This document shows, piece after piece, positions 42,413-50,289 of a stretch of 64,000 bases of DNA. The stretch is from contig NZ_LFBV01000007.1 in NCBI RefSeq assembly GCF_001905345.1, forward strand, positions 248,001 to 312,000, in the 5' to 3' direction. The DNA comes from Streptomyces uncialis (GTDB lineage Bacteria; Actinomycetota; Actinomycetes; Streptomycetales; Streptomycetaceae). The translations under genes and the position numbers were made by a program. How positions within the stretch are numbered: the first letter of the stretch is position 1; each line of letters opens with the position of its first letter. The notes under the pieces are model-generated. The model was not told the origin of the DNA. It saw only the letters and a program-made list of their open reading frames with translations, and made no database searches.

Positions 42413-43804
42413 TCACGGGGTCACGGTGTCCTCGAACGTCCGGCCCGCCGTCCGGTACGCGCCCACCTTCGCCGCGACCTGGGCCGGGGTCAGCACCTGG
42501 TCCTTGACGTGCAGCACATAGTCGACCTGCTGCTCATAGGTACGCGGCGTGGTGGAGGTCTGACCGGTGAGGTCCGTCAGCCACTGGTTGAAGGCGATCA
42601 CCATCGGGCGCTCGGGGAGATACGCGGCGCCGTGCGTGCTGAACAGCGTGCCGTCGACGTAGTACCGGATGTCGTTGTCGTCGATGGTGACGACGAGGTC
42701 CCGCCAGCCGCCGTGACTGCTGCGGGCCACCGTGTGCTGGTTGACGGCCTGCCCGGTGTTCGGGTCGTACGTCTCCCACGAGGTGGTGTAGAAGATGTTC
42801 GACGTCTCGCCCCAGCCGCCGTTGGGCAGGTACTCGAAGTCGTACTCGGCGTAGTCGTCGGCCATCGGCGCCTTGAGGTCGTTGATGGCGAAGAACGTCT
42901 GCACGACGTGGTCGCCGTCGGGTCCCTGCGCCGGCGCGTCGCTGAACTTGACCCGCGCCGCGTACGTGCCCTTCCTGAACTTCATCGCCGAGGTGGCGAT
43001 CTCGGTCTGCCGGGTGCTCGCCGCGGTCCCCGAGGTGGAGGTCTCCAGCTTCATGACGGAGTTGCCGTCCGCCGCGGCGAAGCTGATGTTCTGCGGGGAC
43101 CAGGTGGCGCCGGGGACACCGGGACCGCCCGAGTACGTCCGCAGGAACCAGCCGTTGGCCGCGAGCCGCGGATCGCTGTGCGCCGTGTAGTCGAAATCGT
43201 CGAACAGCACCGGACCGGGCGGCGGGACCACCGGACCGCCGGGCTCCGTCCCCCACACGACCGTGCCGGACACCCGCGCGGTGACCTTCGTCCAGTCGCC
43301 GTACGCGCTCTGCCCGGCGCCGAAGGAGTGGTCGTCGCTCTGGACGAGCTGCTGCCAGTCGGAACGGTGGAAACGCACCTGTATGTCACCCGAGTCGGCG
43401 CCCGGCGCGAGGGAACCCGCGGCGGCGGTGAACCCGATCTCCAGATAGCGGTCCGCGGTCGCCGTGGGGGTGGCGAGCGTACCGAACGTCCCCGTGACGT
43501 TGGCGCAGCCCTTGACGGCCCAGTCGCAGGAGTAGCGGTACACGGCGCTCGCCGAGTCGGCCTTGAAGTAGTAGCGCAGCTTCACCGTGCTGAGGGCCAC
43601 CGGGGCGGCCCCGGTGTTGCGGACCTTCAGCCAGGGAGCGGCCTGTGAGGCGGCGTTCCCGGACGAGCTGGTGCGGTACTGGACGGCGAGCGGGCCGTCG
43701 GCGGCGTTCGCGGCCGCGGGGACCGCGGCGAGCGCACCACCGAGTGCCAGTGTGAGCGCGCAGGCCGCGAGGGAACGCGACCGTCTGTGGGGGATTCTTC
43801 TCAT
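42413..43804 (-). CDS. Secreted GH16-like glycoside hydrolase with N-terminal CBM3
   Basis: 463 residues; ATG 43804 with a GGGAGAGG ribosome-binding site. The signal peptide ends near AANAAD. Residues 38-185 match a family 3 cellulose-binding module (LAVQYRTSSSGNAASQAAPW, LRYYFKADSA, VRFHRSDWQQL, DWAVKGC and WGTEPG). After a Pro-rich linker comes a catalytic domain (198-463) whose motif YAEYDFEYLPNG carries the GH16 active-site pattern Glu320-x-Asp322-x-Glu324. Known: GH16 enzymes cut beta-1,3/1,4-glucans or related polymers. Inferred: extracellular glucan hydrolysis with cellulose targeting. The exact substrate is not decidable, and the catalytic part is divergent. Confidence 0.88.
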   Translation of the reverse strand: MRRIPHRRSRSLAACALTLALGGALAAVPAAANAADGPLAVQYRTSSSGNAASQAAPWLKVRNTGAAPVALSTVKLRYYFKADSASAVYRYSCDWAVKGCANVTGTFGTLATPTATADRYLEIGFTAAAGSLAPGADSGDIQVRFHRSDWQQLVQSDDHSFGAGQSAYGDWTKVTARVSGTVVWGTEPGGPVVPPPGPVLFDDFDYTAHSDPRLAANGWFLRTYSGGPGVPGATWSPQNISFAAADGNSVMKLETSTSGTAASTRQTEIATSAMKFRKGTYAARVKFSDAPAQGPDGDHVVQTFFAINDLKAPMADDYAEYDFEYLPNGGWGETSNIFYTTSWETYDPNTGQAVNQHTVARSSHGGWRDLVVTIDDNDIRYYVDGTLFSTHGAAYLPERPMVIAFNQWLTDLTGQTSTTPRTYEQQVDYVLHVKDQVLTPAQVAAKVGAYRTAGRTFEDTVTP

Positions 43805-44082
43805 GGCGCTGCCTCTCCCGGACAAGGGGGACGGGGAGTCGCCCAACTATGCGTCGGGCGACAGCCGTTGAGAGTACTGAACGGCGCTCTAACGCGATAC
43901 GGGGTGATCACATCCTGAACACCCCGCCCACCAGCGCGATCCGGCCGGACCTCCCGGGGCCGCTTCCCCGCCCCCTACGCGCGCTTTGGCCACCGGCCGA
44001 AGGCGGGGGCCGCACATCCCACCGAAGAACACCCGGCCCCTCGTCCGCGCCTTTCCCCGTTCGACGCCCTCCGCCCCGTCCC

Positions 44083-45231
44083 TCAACCGCCGGGCAGTAC
44101 CCGTACATCGGCGCCGGGAATCCCCTTGGCCCACCAGTGGTCGTACCGTCCGAAGGCCCTCGGGTCACGGGCGGCGAGGAAGGCGACCAGCGACCCGGCC
44201 TCCGCGCCCAGTTCCTCCCAGACCCGGTCCGGCAGGGCATGGAAGGCCGTCGCCTCGATCCCGTCGCCCACCGCGCGCCAGACGCCCGCGACATGACCGT
44301 CGACCAGCAGCGTCGGCAGCACATCACCGTTCACCCGGATCACCTGCCTGCGGTAGGCGGGCGGGATGACCCGCGCCCGGTCCGCGTAGGCCAGCAGCAC
44401 GCTGTCCCACATCGCCATCAGCCTGGGCGGCGCCGGAACGTCCTCGTCCGGGCGGAGCGCGCCACGGACGTCGTACAGGACCGTGCCGTCCGGCCCCTCC
44501 AGCCGCTCCAGCTCGTCGGCGAGCGACTCCACCGCCCCTCTGACCCGGGTCCGCGGGAGTACCGCGAACTGCGCCATGTCCGCGACCGACGCGGGACCGA
44601 AGCCCTCCAGATACCGGTGGATCAAGGTCCGCAGACCCGCCGCGGCGGCATCGGGGTCCGCGGCCCCCGGCCGTGCGACCGCCGCGATGTACGACGGCCG
44701 GGTCCCGAACGACCACGGCCCGCCCGTGGGGGAGTGCCACAGCGGTGCGCACGCCCGGAGCATCCGCAGGGCCCCGGAATCCATCGGCGCGCCCATCCGC
44801 TTCGCTATGAGGCCGCCGAGTTCGGCGGCGGTCCGCGGCCGGTCGGCGTGCTCCAGCAGATGCGCGACCAGCGCGTCCGTCTCCACGGCGGTGAGCCCGG
44901 ACGCCCGGAAGAGCACGTCACCGAGCCGTGAGCCGCGCAGCGCCGGTTCCATCGCCGCGCGGAACGACGCGTAGTCCGCCGCGTCGACCGCGTGCAGGGT
45001 GAGCCGCATCAGTGTCGCCTTGACCGTCCGGTGCCCGGCGAAGGCCGCGTCGAGGTCCGTGGGATCGAAGCCGCTCAGCCTGTTCCACAGGGCGATGTAC
45101 GGGGCGGCCGGCTGCTGTGCCTGGAGCGCGACCACCCGTCGCACCGCGTCCACGACGTCGAGCGATTCGCGGCCGAGCAGCGATTGCCGGGCCAGTGTGG
45201 CGCGGTTGAGCGCGCGTGCGGTGATCTTCAT
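44083..45231 (-). CDS. AlkZ-like DNA glycosylase (winged-helix DNA-binding, HTH_42 superfamily)
   Basis: 382 residues; ATG 45231 with GGAGGTGAG upstream. Near the N-terminus is the family catalytic motif in ALQAQQP with Gln37 and Gln39 (QxQ). The rest shows tandem winged-helix segments (RTAAELGGLIAKRM, SVADMAQFAVLPRTRVRGAV) and VWRAVGDGIEATAF. Known: in the AlkZ/AlkX (YcaQ) superfamily QxQ enzymes remove bulky alkylated bases, and AlkZ unhooks crosslinks made by azinomycin B in the producer. The QxQ spacing here agrees with AlkZ. Inferred: repair of alkylated or crosslinked DNA, possibly self-resistance. No alkylator cluster is in the window. Divergent from a MarR-family gene. Confidence 0.85.
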   Translation of the reverse strand: MKITARALNRATLARQSLLGRESLDVVDAVRRVVALQAQQPAAPYIALWNRLSGFDPTDLDAAFAGHRTVKATLMRLTLHAVDAADYASFRAAMEPALRGSRLGDVLFRASGLTAVETDALVAHLLEHADRPRTAAELGGLIAKRMGAPMDSGALRMLRACAPLWHSPTGGPWSFGTRPSYIAAVARPGAADPDAAAAGLRTLIHRYLEGFGPASVADMAQFAVLPRTRVRGAVESLADELERLEGPDGTVLYDVRGALRPDEDVPAPPRLMAMWDSVLLAYADRARVIPPAYRRQVIRVNGDVLPTLLVDGHVAGVWRAVGDGIEATAFHALPDRVWEELGAEAGSLVAFLAARDPRAFGRYDHWWAKGIPGADVRVLPGG

Positions 45232-45361
45232 ACCGCGATTCTCACCTCCCGCCGGACCGCGCGGAACCCGCGGTCGCGAAGCCGGGCCGCAGGCGTCCCC
45301 GGAGCCGTCCACGCACCGCTCGCAGGGGTGGCGTTCGCCTCTGCTGCCGTACCCTGGCCGT

Positions 45362-45850
45362 ATGAGAGCCGAGGGTGAGCAGATGGGTGTCGTGACCGCT
45401 CTGGTGCGTTCCTCGTTCCTGGTGAACGCCGTGTACGCCGAGTCGGCGCGCGTTCTCGGGCTCACCCCGCAGCAGGGCCAGCTCGTGTGCGTGCTCATCG
45501 CGCGGCCCTACGGTATGAGCGAGCTGGGTACGACCCTCGGGCTGGCGAAGTCGAGCCTGACGGGCCTGGTGGACCGTACCGCCCGGCGCGGTCTGGTGCG
45601 CCGGGAGCCGTGCCAGGGCGACGCGCGCGCCGTCCTGGTCGCCCTCACGGAGGAGGGCCGGGACGTCGCCCAGCGGTTCCACGAAGGCACCACCTCGCGG
45701 ATCGAGGCGCTTCCGGCCGCTCTCACCGACGCCGAACGGACCGGCCTCGCGGAACTGCTCGCCCGGATCGTGCGGGACAACAAGGTTCCGCTCGTCTTCC
45801 CGGCGACGGAGGAAGCGCCCCCGCTGCCCGCGCACGTCCACGTGTCCTGA
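45362..45850 (+). CDS. MarR-family transcription regulator
   Basis: 162 residues. The wing helices are typical: LTPQQGQLVCVLIARPYGMS, ELGTTLGLAKSSLTGLVDRT and ARRGLVRREPCQGDARAVL (the MarR DxR segment). A TACCCT box ends six bases before the ATG at 45362, so the message is probably leaderless. It is divergent from the AlkZ-like gene, so its product could repress the 130-bp region between them. The convergent flavoprotein gene downstream carries twin operators that it could bind instead. MarR proteins respond to small phenolic or oxidising ligands. Confidence 0.92.
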   Translation: MRAEGEQMGVVTALVRSSFLVNAVYAESARVLGLTPQQGQLVCVLIARPYGMSELGTTLGLAKSSLTGLVDRTARRGLVRREPCQGDARAVLVALTEEGRDVAQRFHEGTTSRIEALPAALTDAERTGLAELLARIVRDNKVPLVFPATEEAPPLPAHVHVS

Positions 45851-45997
45851 CGCGTCTCGGCGCGTCGCGGCGCGTCCTGGCGTTGCCGGTACCCGGCGCC
45901 GCCGCCCGTACGTTCCGGCTCCCGGGCGCCCGGTGACAGGCCGGCGGGTCGGACACCGGACCGGCCCGGGAGCCGGGACCCGGCCGGACAGCGCCGG

Positions 45998-47086
45998 TCA
46001 GACAGTGCCGAACAGTTCCGCGAACCGGCCCGTGGCCAGGTCCGCGCCCTTGTACCGGACGACCGTCTCCGTGCTCAGCACCGTCGCCCCTTCGGGCGAG
46101 GACGCCTGGCCGGTGCCGAGTTCCGGTCCCAGCGGGATCAGGATCGAGCCCACCGGTGACGGCCGGTAGACGGCGGAGGGCTCTTCGCCCCGCAGCTGGG
46201 AGAGGATGTTCCGCGCCACGACATCGGCGTGCCGCACCGCGTGCGCGGCCATCTTCGCCTCGGCGAGATCGGTGATGTCGCCGATCGCGTGGACGTGCCG
46301 GTGGCCGTCGACGCGCAACGACTCCGTCACCCGGATCAGCCCCCGTGAGGTCCGCGCCCCGGCCAGCGCGGGACCGAGGTACCCGGTGTCGATCCGCACG
46401 CCGTGGCAGCGGAACCAGATGTCGGCCTGGAGCTCGCCGCCGGAGGTGCCGACGGTGAAGCTCCGCGCCAGGCCGGGCCCGGTCGGCGGCCTGGTCGTGA
46501 GGGTGGTGCCGAGCCGCAGTTCGACACCCAGCGCGCCGAGCTGACGGCGCAGTTCGGCGCGCATCCCCGATCCGAAGCCGGGCACCAGCTGTTCCCCCGG
46601 GTCGACGACGGTCACCCGCTTGTCCGGCCAGACCGCCTTGATCTCCCCGGCCAGCTCCAGCCCGACCGGACCGGCCCCCTCGATCAGCACCCGCCCGGCG
46701 CCCGCGAGTTCCTGGTGCGTGGCCCGCAGCCGCGCCAGCGCCTCCCGGGTTGAGTCGGTGTCCGTCTTGGCCGGGAACGGGTACCCGGAGCCGGAGGCGA
46801 GGACCAGATGGTCGGCGCCGACGCGCTCGCCGGAGGCGAGGGTCACCCCGTCCGGGTCCACCGACACGGCCCGCTCGCGCAGGACGGTACCGCGCTTGAG
46901 CAGCGCGTCGTACGGAAAGAAGATGTTGTCCGCCCAGTCCGGTCGGACCAGTGCGCGTAAGGCCCCGGCGGCATGGACGAAGGCGTCCCTCGGCTCGATG
47001 AGCACCACATCGGTCTCCTCGTCCAGCGCCTTCGCGACCGCTGACCCCCCGTAACCTCCGCCGACGACCACGACGGTACGACCCAT
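45998..47086 (-). CDS. FAD/NAD(P)H oxidoreductase (NDH-2 / FSP1-like)
   Basis: 362 residues, single polypeptide. FAD-binding VVVVGGGYGGSAVAKAL at the N-terminus, NAD(P)H-binding VLIEGAGPVGLELAGEI near residue 136, and the conserved C-terminal FAD loop HVHAIGDITDLAE. There are no redox Cys pairs, so this resembles type II NADH:quinone dehydrogenases or FSP1/AIFM2-type quinone reductases. ATG 47086 has a GAGGAG site eight bases upstream. Twin palindromic operators lie just upstream, so it is probably repressed by a MarR-like protein and induced by a compound such as a quinone. Membrane association is possible but no helix is visible. Confidence 0.88.
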   Translation of the reverse strand: MGRTVVVVGGGYGGSAVAKALDEETDVVLIEPRDAFVHAAGALRALVRPDWADNIFFPYDALLKRGTVLRERAVSVDPDGVTLASGERVGADHLVLASGSGYPFPAKTDTDSTREALARLRATHQELAGAGRVLIEGAGPVGLELAGEIKAVWPDKRVTVVDPGEQLVPGFGSGMRAELRRQLGALGVELRLGTTLTTRPPTGPGLARSFTVGTSGGELQADIWFRCHGVRIDTGYLGPALAGARTSRGLIRVTESLRVDGHRHVHAIGDITDLAEAKMAAHAVRHADVVARNILSQLRGEEPSAVYRPSPVGSILIPLGPELGTGQASSPEGATVLSTETVVRYKGADLATGRFAELFGTV

Positions 47087-47112
47087 GGTTCCCACTCCTC
47101 GTCACACGATGT

Positions 47113-47151
47113 AGTTCGTGTCGCGAACTGTATTAGTTCGCAACACGAACT
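47113..47151 (-). promoter_or_regulatory. Twin palindromic operators upstream of the flavoprotein gene
   Basis: AGTTCGTGTCGCGAACT (47113-47129) and AGTTCGCAACACGAACT (47135-47151), separated by gtatt and, as a pair, forming a larger inverted repeat. They sit 27-65 bases upstream of the ATG at 47086, covering the likely promoter. The MarR protein at 45362-45850 is the nearest candidate regulator. Confidence 0.8.
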
Positions 47152-47155
47152 ACAA

Positions 47156-47510
47156 GTGGGTGCTGCCGCCGCCGGGGTCGGTCGCGGCGGCACGCCGTAA
47201 CGCCAGACCACCCTCGGCGGGGCTGGGCCGGTACACCCGCCCCCAGGGAGCGTTGCGGCCCTCGCTGTAGCGCCCGGCGAGGTCCGTCCGACGTTTCCCT
47301 GGACGTCGCGGAACCTCGCCCGCGGCGCCACCCGCTGGAAGGGGGTCGCCCGTAGCCGCGGTCCCTTCCCGGGCCGGGAGCGGCGCGTCCCTCCCTGGCC
47401 CGACCGGCGGCGCCCCCGGCAAGCGTCCGCCCGGCGGCGGTGCCCGACCCCGAGGTGGCGCCTCGGACCCCCGCCGCCCGGATGGCAGGATGACCCCGGC
47501 GGCGCGGACC
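47156..47510. other. Gene-free region
   Basis: 355 bases between the twin operators and the phytochrome gene. Very GC rich; I see no convincing gene on either strand and no clear promoter except a possible -10 CAGGAT at about 47487. Confidence 0.4.
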
Positions 47511-47535
47511 CTCACCGTGCCGGTCGCACGGTGAG
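47511..47535 (+). promoter_or_regulatory. Palindrome at the phytochrome translation start
   Basis: CTCACCGTGC (47511-47520), 5-nt loop, GCACGGTGAG (47526-47535): perfect 10-bp arms. It runs up to and over the GTG at 47531 and ends just before the preferred GTG at 47546. It could be an operator or an RNA hairpin that hides the start. Confidence 0.6.
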
Positions 47536-47545
47536 AGGCGGAACA

Positions 47546-49885
47546 GTGGTCGAGGACGGTTGGCTCTCCGAGCGGGCGCGGGCCGCCGAGCAGGTGGTGC
47601 CCGGTGGCTTCGACCTGTCGGAATGCGTCCGCGAACCGATCCACCTGCTCGGTGGCATCCAGTCCTACGGCACCCTGGTCGCCGTCGACCCGGACACCGG
47701 ACTCGTCGAGGTGGCCGCCGAGAACACCCGCGAGGTGCTCGGCACCGACGCCGAGGACCTCGTCGGCACCCCGGTCACCCGGGTCCTGGCCGCCACCGAC
47801 TGGACCGAGGCCGTCGAGGCCACCGACGGTGCCGAACATCTGCCGGCCGCTCTCCCCGTCCACGCGGGCGCCGCCCCCCACCGCGGGCACTTCGACCTCT
47901 CCGCGCACCGCCGGGACGGCCTGCTCGTGCTGGAGTTCGAGCCCAGGGAAGGCGGGGAGGAGTTCACCTTCTCCGGCTTCTACCAGGGCGTCCGCAGGGC
48001 ACTGGCCAGGCTGCGGTCGGCCGCCACGGTCGCCGACTGCTGCCGGATCGCGGTCCGCGAGGTCCGGGCCCTCACCGGCTACGACCGGGTCGTCGCCTAC
48101 CGCTTCGACGGCGAGGACGGGCCCGGTGAGGTCCTCGCGGAGGACGTCACCGAGGGCTGGGAGCCATGGCTGGGGCTGTGGTTCCCCGCCACCGACATCC
48201 CACCGCAGGCCAGACGCCTGTACCGGGAGAACTGGATCCGGGTGATCGGCGACGTCGACGACACCACCGTCCGGCTGCACCCGCCCACGAGAGCGGCGAC
48301 CGGCACCGCCCTCGATCTGTCGCAGGCCGCCCTGCGCACGGTGTCCGGATTCCATCTGGAATACCTGCGCAACATCGGCGTCCGGTCCTCGATGTCGGTG
48401 TCCGTCCTGACGGAAGGACGGCTGTGGGGACTGATCGCCTGCCACGGTGCCGGTCCGCTGCGCATGGCCCCCGAGACCCGGTCCGCCTGCGAGATGTTCG
48501 GCGCGGCGTTCTCCCTGCAACTCGCCGCGATAGGGGAACGCGAGCGCGCCGACGCCCTCGCCGGGTCCGGGCGCCGCACCGCCGAGGTCGCCGCGCTCCT
48601 GGACGGCGGACTGGAGCAACGGCTCGCCGAACACGGCGGAGCGGTCCGTGACCTGCTCGGCGCCGACGGCCTGACCCTGAAGCGCGGCGGCCGGGTCGTC
48701 ACCGACGGCGACCGGCTCCCCGCCGCACTCGTCGAGGCCCTCGGCGACCAGGCCGCCCGAAGCCGGCCCGGCTCCCTGCGGGCGACGGACCGACTGGCGG
48801 AGCACCCCGAGTACCGGACGGCCCGACCCGAGGACGACGGCACCGCCGGAGTGCTCATGGTGCCGCTGAACCCCTCCGGCGACTTCCTCGCCTGGTCCCG
48901 CCGCGAACGCCCGCTGCCCCGCCGCTGGGCGGCCGACCCCTCCGCACCCGTACAGGTCGGCCCCCGCGGCGAACGCCTCACCCCCCGGGGATCGGGGGCC
49001 GTGTTCCGCGCGACGGTCCGCGGACGCAGCCTCCCCTGGACCGCGCACGACCACGCGACGGCACGTGAACTGTGGCGGCTGCTCACCGACCTGGTGCTCC
49101 GGCACGCCGACGCCCTGCGCGCGCTCAACGACCAGCTGCGGATGACCAACCACGACCTGGACTCCTTCGCCCACGCCGCCGCCCACGACCTCAAGGAACC
49201 ACTGCGCGGCATCTCCAACTCCGCGACCTTCGTGATCGAGGACGCCGCCGCCGACCTCGACGCGACAACCCTGCGGCGGCTGCGCACCATGCAACGGCTC
49301 GCCGGCCGCATGGACGGCCTCCTCAACTCCCTCCTCGACTACGCCAGACTCGGCCGCGCCGGGCTGCGCGTCGCGGAACTGGACCTCGACACCGTCCTCG
49401 ACTCCGCCCTGGAGGTCGCGGGCCCGAGGCTGGCCGAACAGGGGGTACGGGTGGTGCGCCGGCCGCTGCCCCGACTGCGGGCCGACGCCGACCGGCTGCA
49501 CGAAGTCCTCGTCAATCTGCTGGTCAACGCAGCCAAGTACGCCGGGGACGGCCCCGACCGCTGGGTGGAGATCGCCGTGGAACCGGACCCGTCGGCCCCC
49601 GGCGCCCCGAACGCCACCGCCACGGCCGTCGTCGTACGGGACAACGGGATCGGGATCCCACCGGAACGGCAGGCCGAGGTGTTCGACCTGTTCCGCCGTC
49701 TGCACGGTCCGACCGAACACAGCGGCGGCACCGGCGTGGGACTCGCCGTCGTCAAACGTGTCGTCGAGCGCCACGGCGGACGGCTGTGGCTGGAGAGCGC
49801 ACCCGGTGAGGGGACCGCGTTCTACTTCACACTGGGCCCGTCACCACTCGCGCCCGGCGCCCCGGAGCGGGACGCCTGCCAGTAG
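47546..49885 (+). CDS. Bacteriophytochrome-type sensor histidine kinase
   Basis: 779 residues (GTG 47546 chosen for the AGAGG site upstream; GTG 47531 would add five). Order: PAS-like N-terminus with the chromophore Cys27 in SECVREPIHLLGGIQ, a GAF domain with FPATDIPPQARRLYREN and the pyrrole-contact His in FHLEYLRNIGVR, a PHY domain, then HisKA with phosphoacceptor in AHDLKEPLRGI and a HATPase ending in GIPPERQAEVF and GVGLAVVKRVVERHGG. The key bilin-binding residues are kept, so a biliverdin-binding red/far-red photoreceptor is likely. In the PHY tongue the canonical PRxSF is PRGSG, which may alter photoconversion. No heme oxygenase gene is in the window. Convergent with an Rcp1-like regulator gene, with a 64-bp 3' overlap. 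Confidence 0.9.
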   Translation: MVEDGWLSERARAAEQVVPGGFDLSECVREPIHLLGGIQSYGTLVAVDPDTGLVEVAAENTREVLGTDAEDLVGTPVTRVLAATDWTEAVEATDGAEHLPAALPVHAGAAPHRGHFDLSAHRRDGLLVLEFEPREGGEEFTFSGFYQGVRRALARLRSAATVADCCRIAVREVRALTGYDRVVAYRFDGEDGPGEVLAEDVTEGWEPWLGLWFPATDIPPQARRLYRENWIRVIGDVDDTTVRLHPPTRAATGTALDLSQAALRTVSGFHLEYLRNIGVRSSMSVSVLTEGRLWGLIACHGAGPLRMAPETRSACEMFGAAFSLQLAAIGERERADALAGSGRRTAEVAALLDGGLEQRLAEHGGAVRDLLGADGLTLKRGGRVVTDGDRLPAALVEALGDQAARSRPGSLRATDRLAEHPEYRTARPEDDGTAGVLMVPLNPSGDFLAWSRRERPLPRRWAADPSAPVQVGPRGERLTPRGSGAVFRATVRGRSLPWTAHDHATARELWRLLTDLVLRHADALRALNDQLRMTNHDLDSFAHAAAHDLKEPLRGISNSATFVIEDAAADLDATTLRRLRTMQRLAGRMDGLLNSLLDYARLGRAGLRVAELDLDTVLDSALEVAGPRLAEQGVRVVRRPLPRLRADADRLHEVLVNLLVNAAKYAGDGPDRWVEIAVEPDPSAPGAPNATATAVVVRDNGIGIPPERQAEVFDLFRRLHGPTEHSGGTGVGLAVVKRVVERHGGRLWLESAPGEGTAFYFTLGPSPLAPGAPERDACQ

Positions 49886-50289
49886 TCGACCGCGCCCTTG
49901 AGCACCGTCCGGAACAGTGTGAAGTTCACCGGCTTGTACACATACGTGTCCGCGCCCGCCGCGTAACACGCCTCGACCTCCGCGGGCTCCGTCGACGAGG
50001 TGAACACCACGACCCTCACCTCCGCCAGCTCACGCCGGGCCCGGATCGCCGCGAGCAGGGCGTGCCCGCTGATCCCGGGCATGTTCAGATCCAGCAGGAT
50101 CAGACCGGGCAGCTCGTCCCGCGCGACGAGGTCCGGCACCACCCCGTCGCCCCGCGCCGCGAACTCCAGCCGCAGCTCGGGATGCGTCCGCGAGAGCGCC
50201 CGCTCGATCGCCTCCGCGTCCTCATGGGAGTCCTCCACCACCAGGACACTGCCGTGGTCGATCCGACGAGCGCCGGGCCCGGGGTTCAC
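49822..50289 (-). CDS. Rcp1-like single-domain response regulator
   Basis: 155 residues, receiver domain only: VLVVEDSHEDAEAIERAL at the N-terminus, phospho-Asp in LILLDLNMPGISGH, Thr in VVVFTSST and Lys in YVYKPVNF. The CheY-like form with the longer C-terminal helix matches the Rcp1/phytochrome-associated group, so it is the likely phosphate acceptor of the neighbouring bacteriophytochrome. The GTG at 50289 overlaps the TGA of the SpoIIE phosphatase gene by GTGA, which implies coupling, and an AAGGGA site precedes it. Its last 64 bases overlap the 3' end of the phytochrome gene on the other strand. Confidence 0.9.
   Translation of the reverse strand: MNPGPGARRIDHGSVLVVEDSHEDAEAIERALSRTHPELRLEFAARGDGVVPDLVARDELPGLILLDLNMPGISGHALLAAIRARRELAEVRVVVFTSSTEPAEVEACYAAGADTYVYKPVNFTLFRTVLKGAVDYWQASRSGAPGASGDGPSVK

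Noticed and set aside
47150..49774. Minus-strand open frame of 874 residues opposite the phytochrome gene
   Set aside because: Low-complexity shadow; the plus strand has complete phytochrome motifs.
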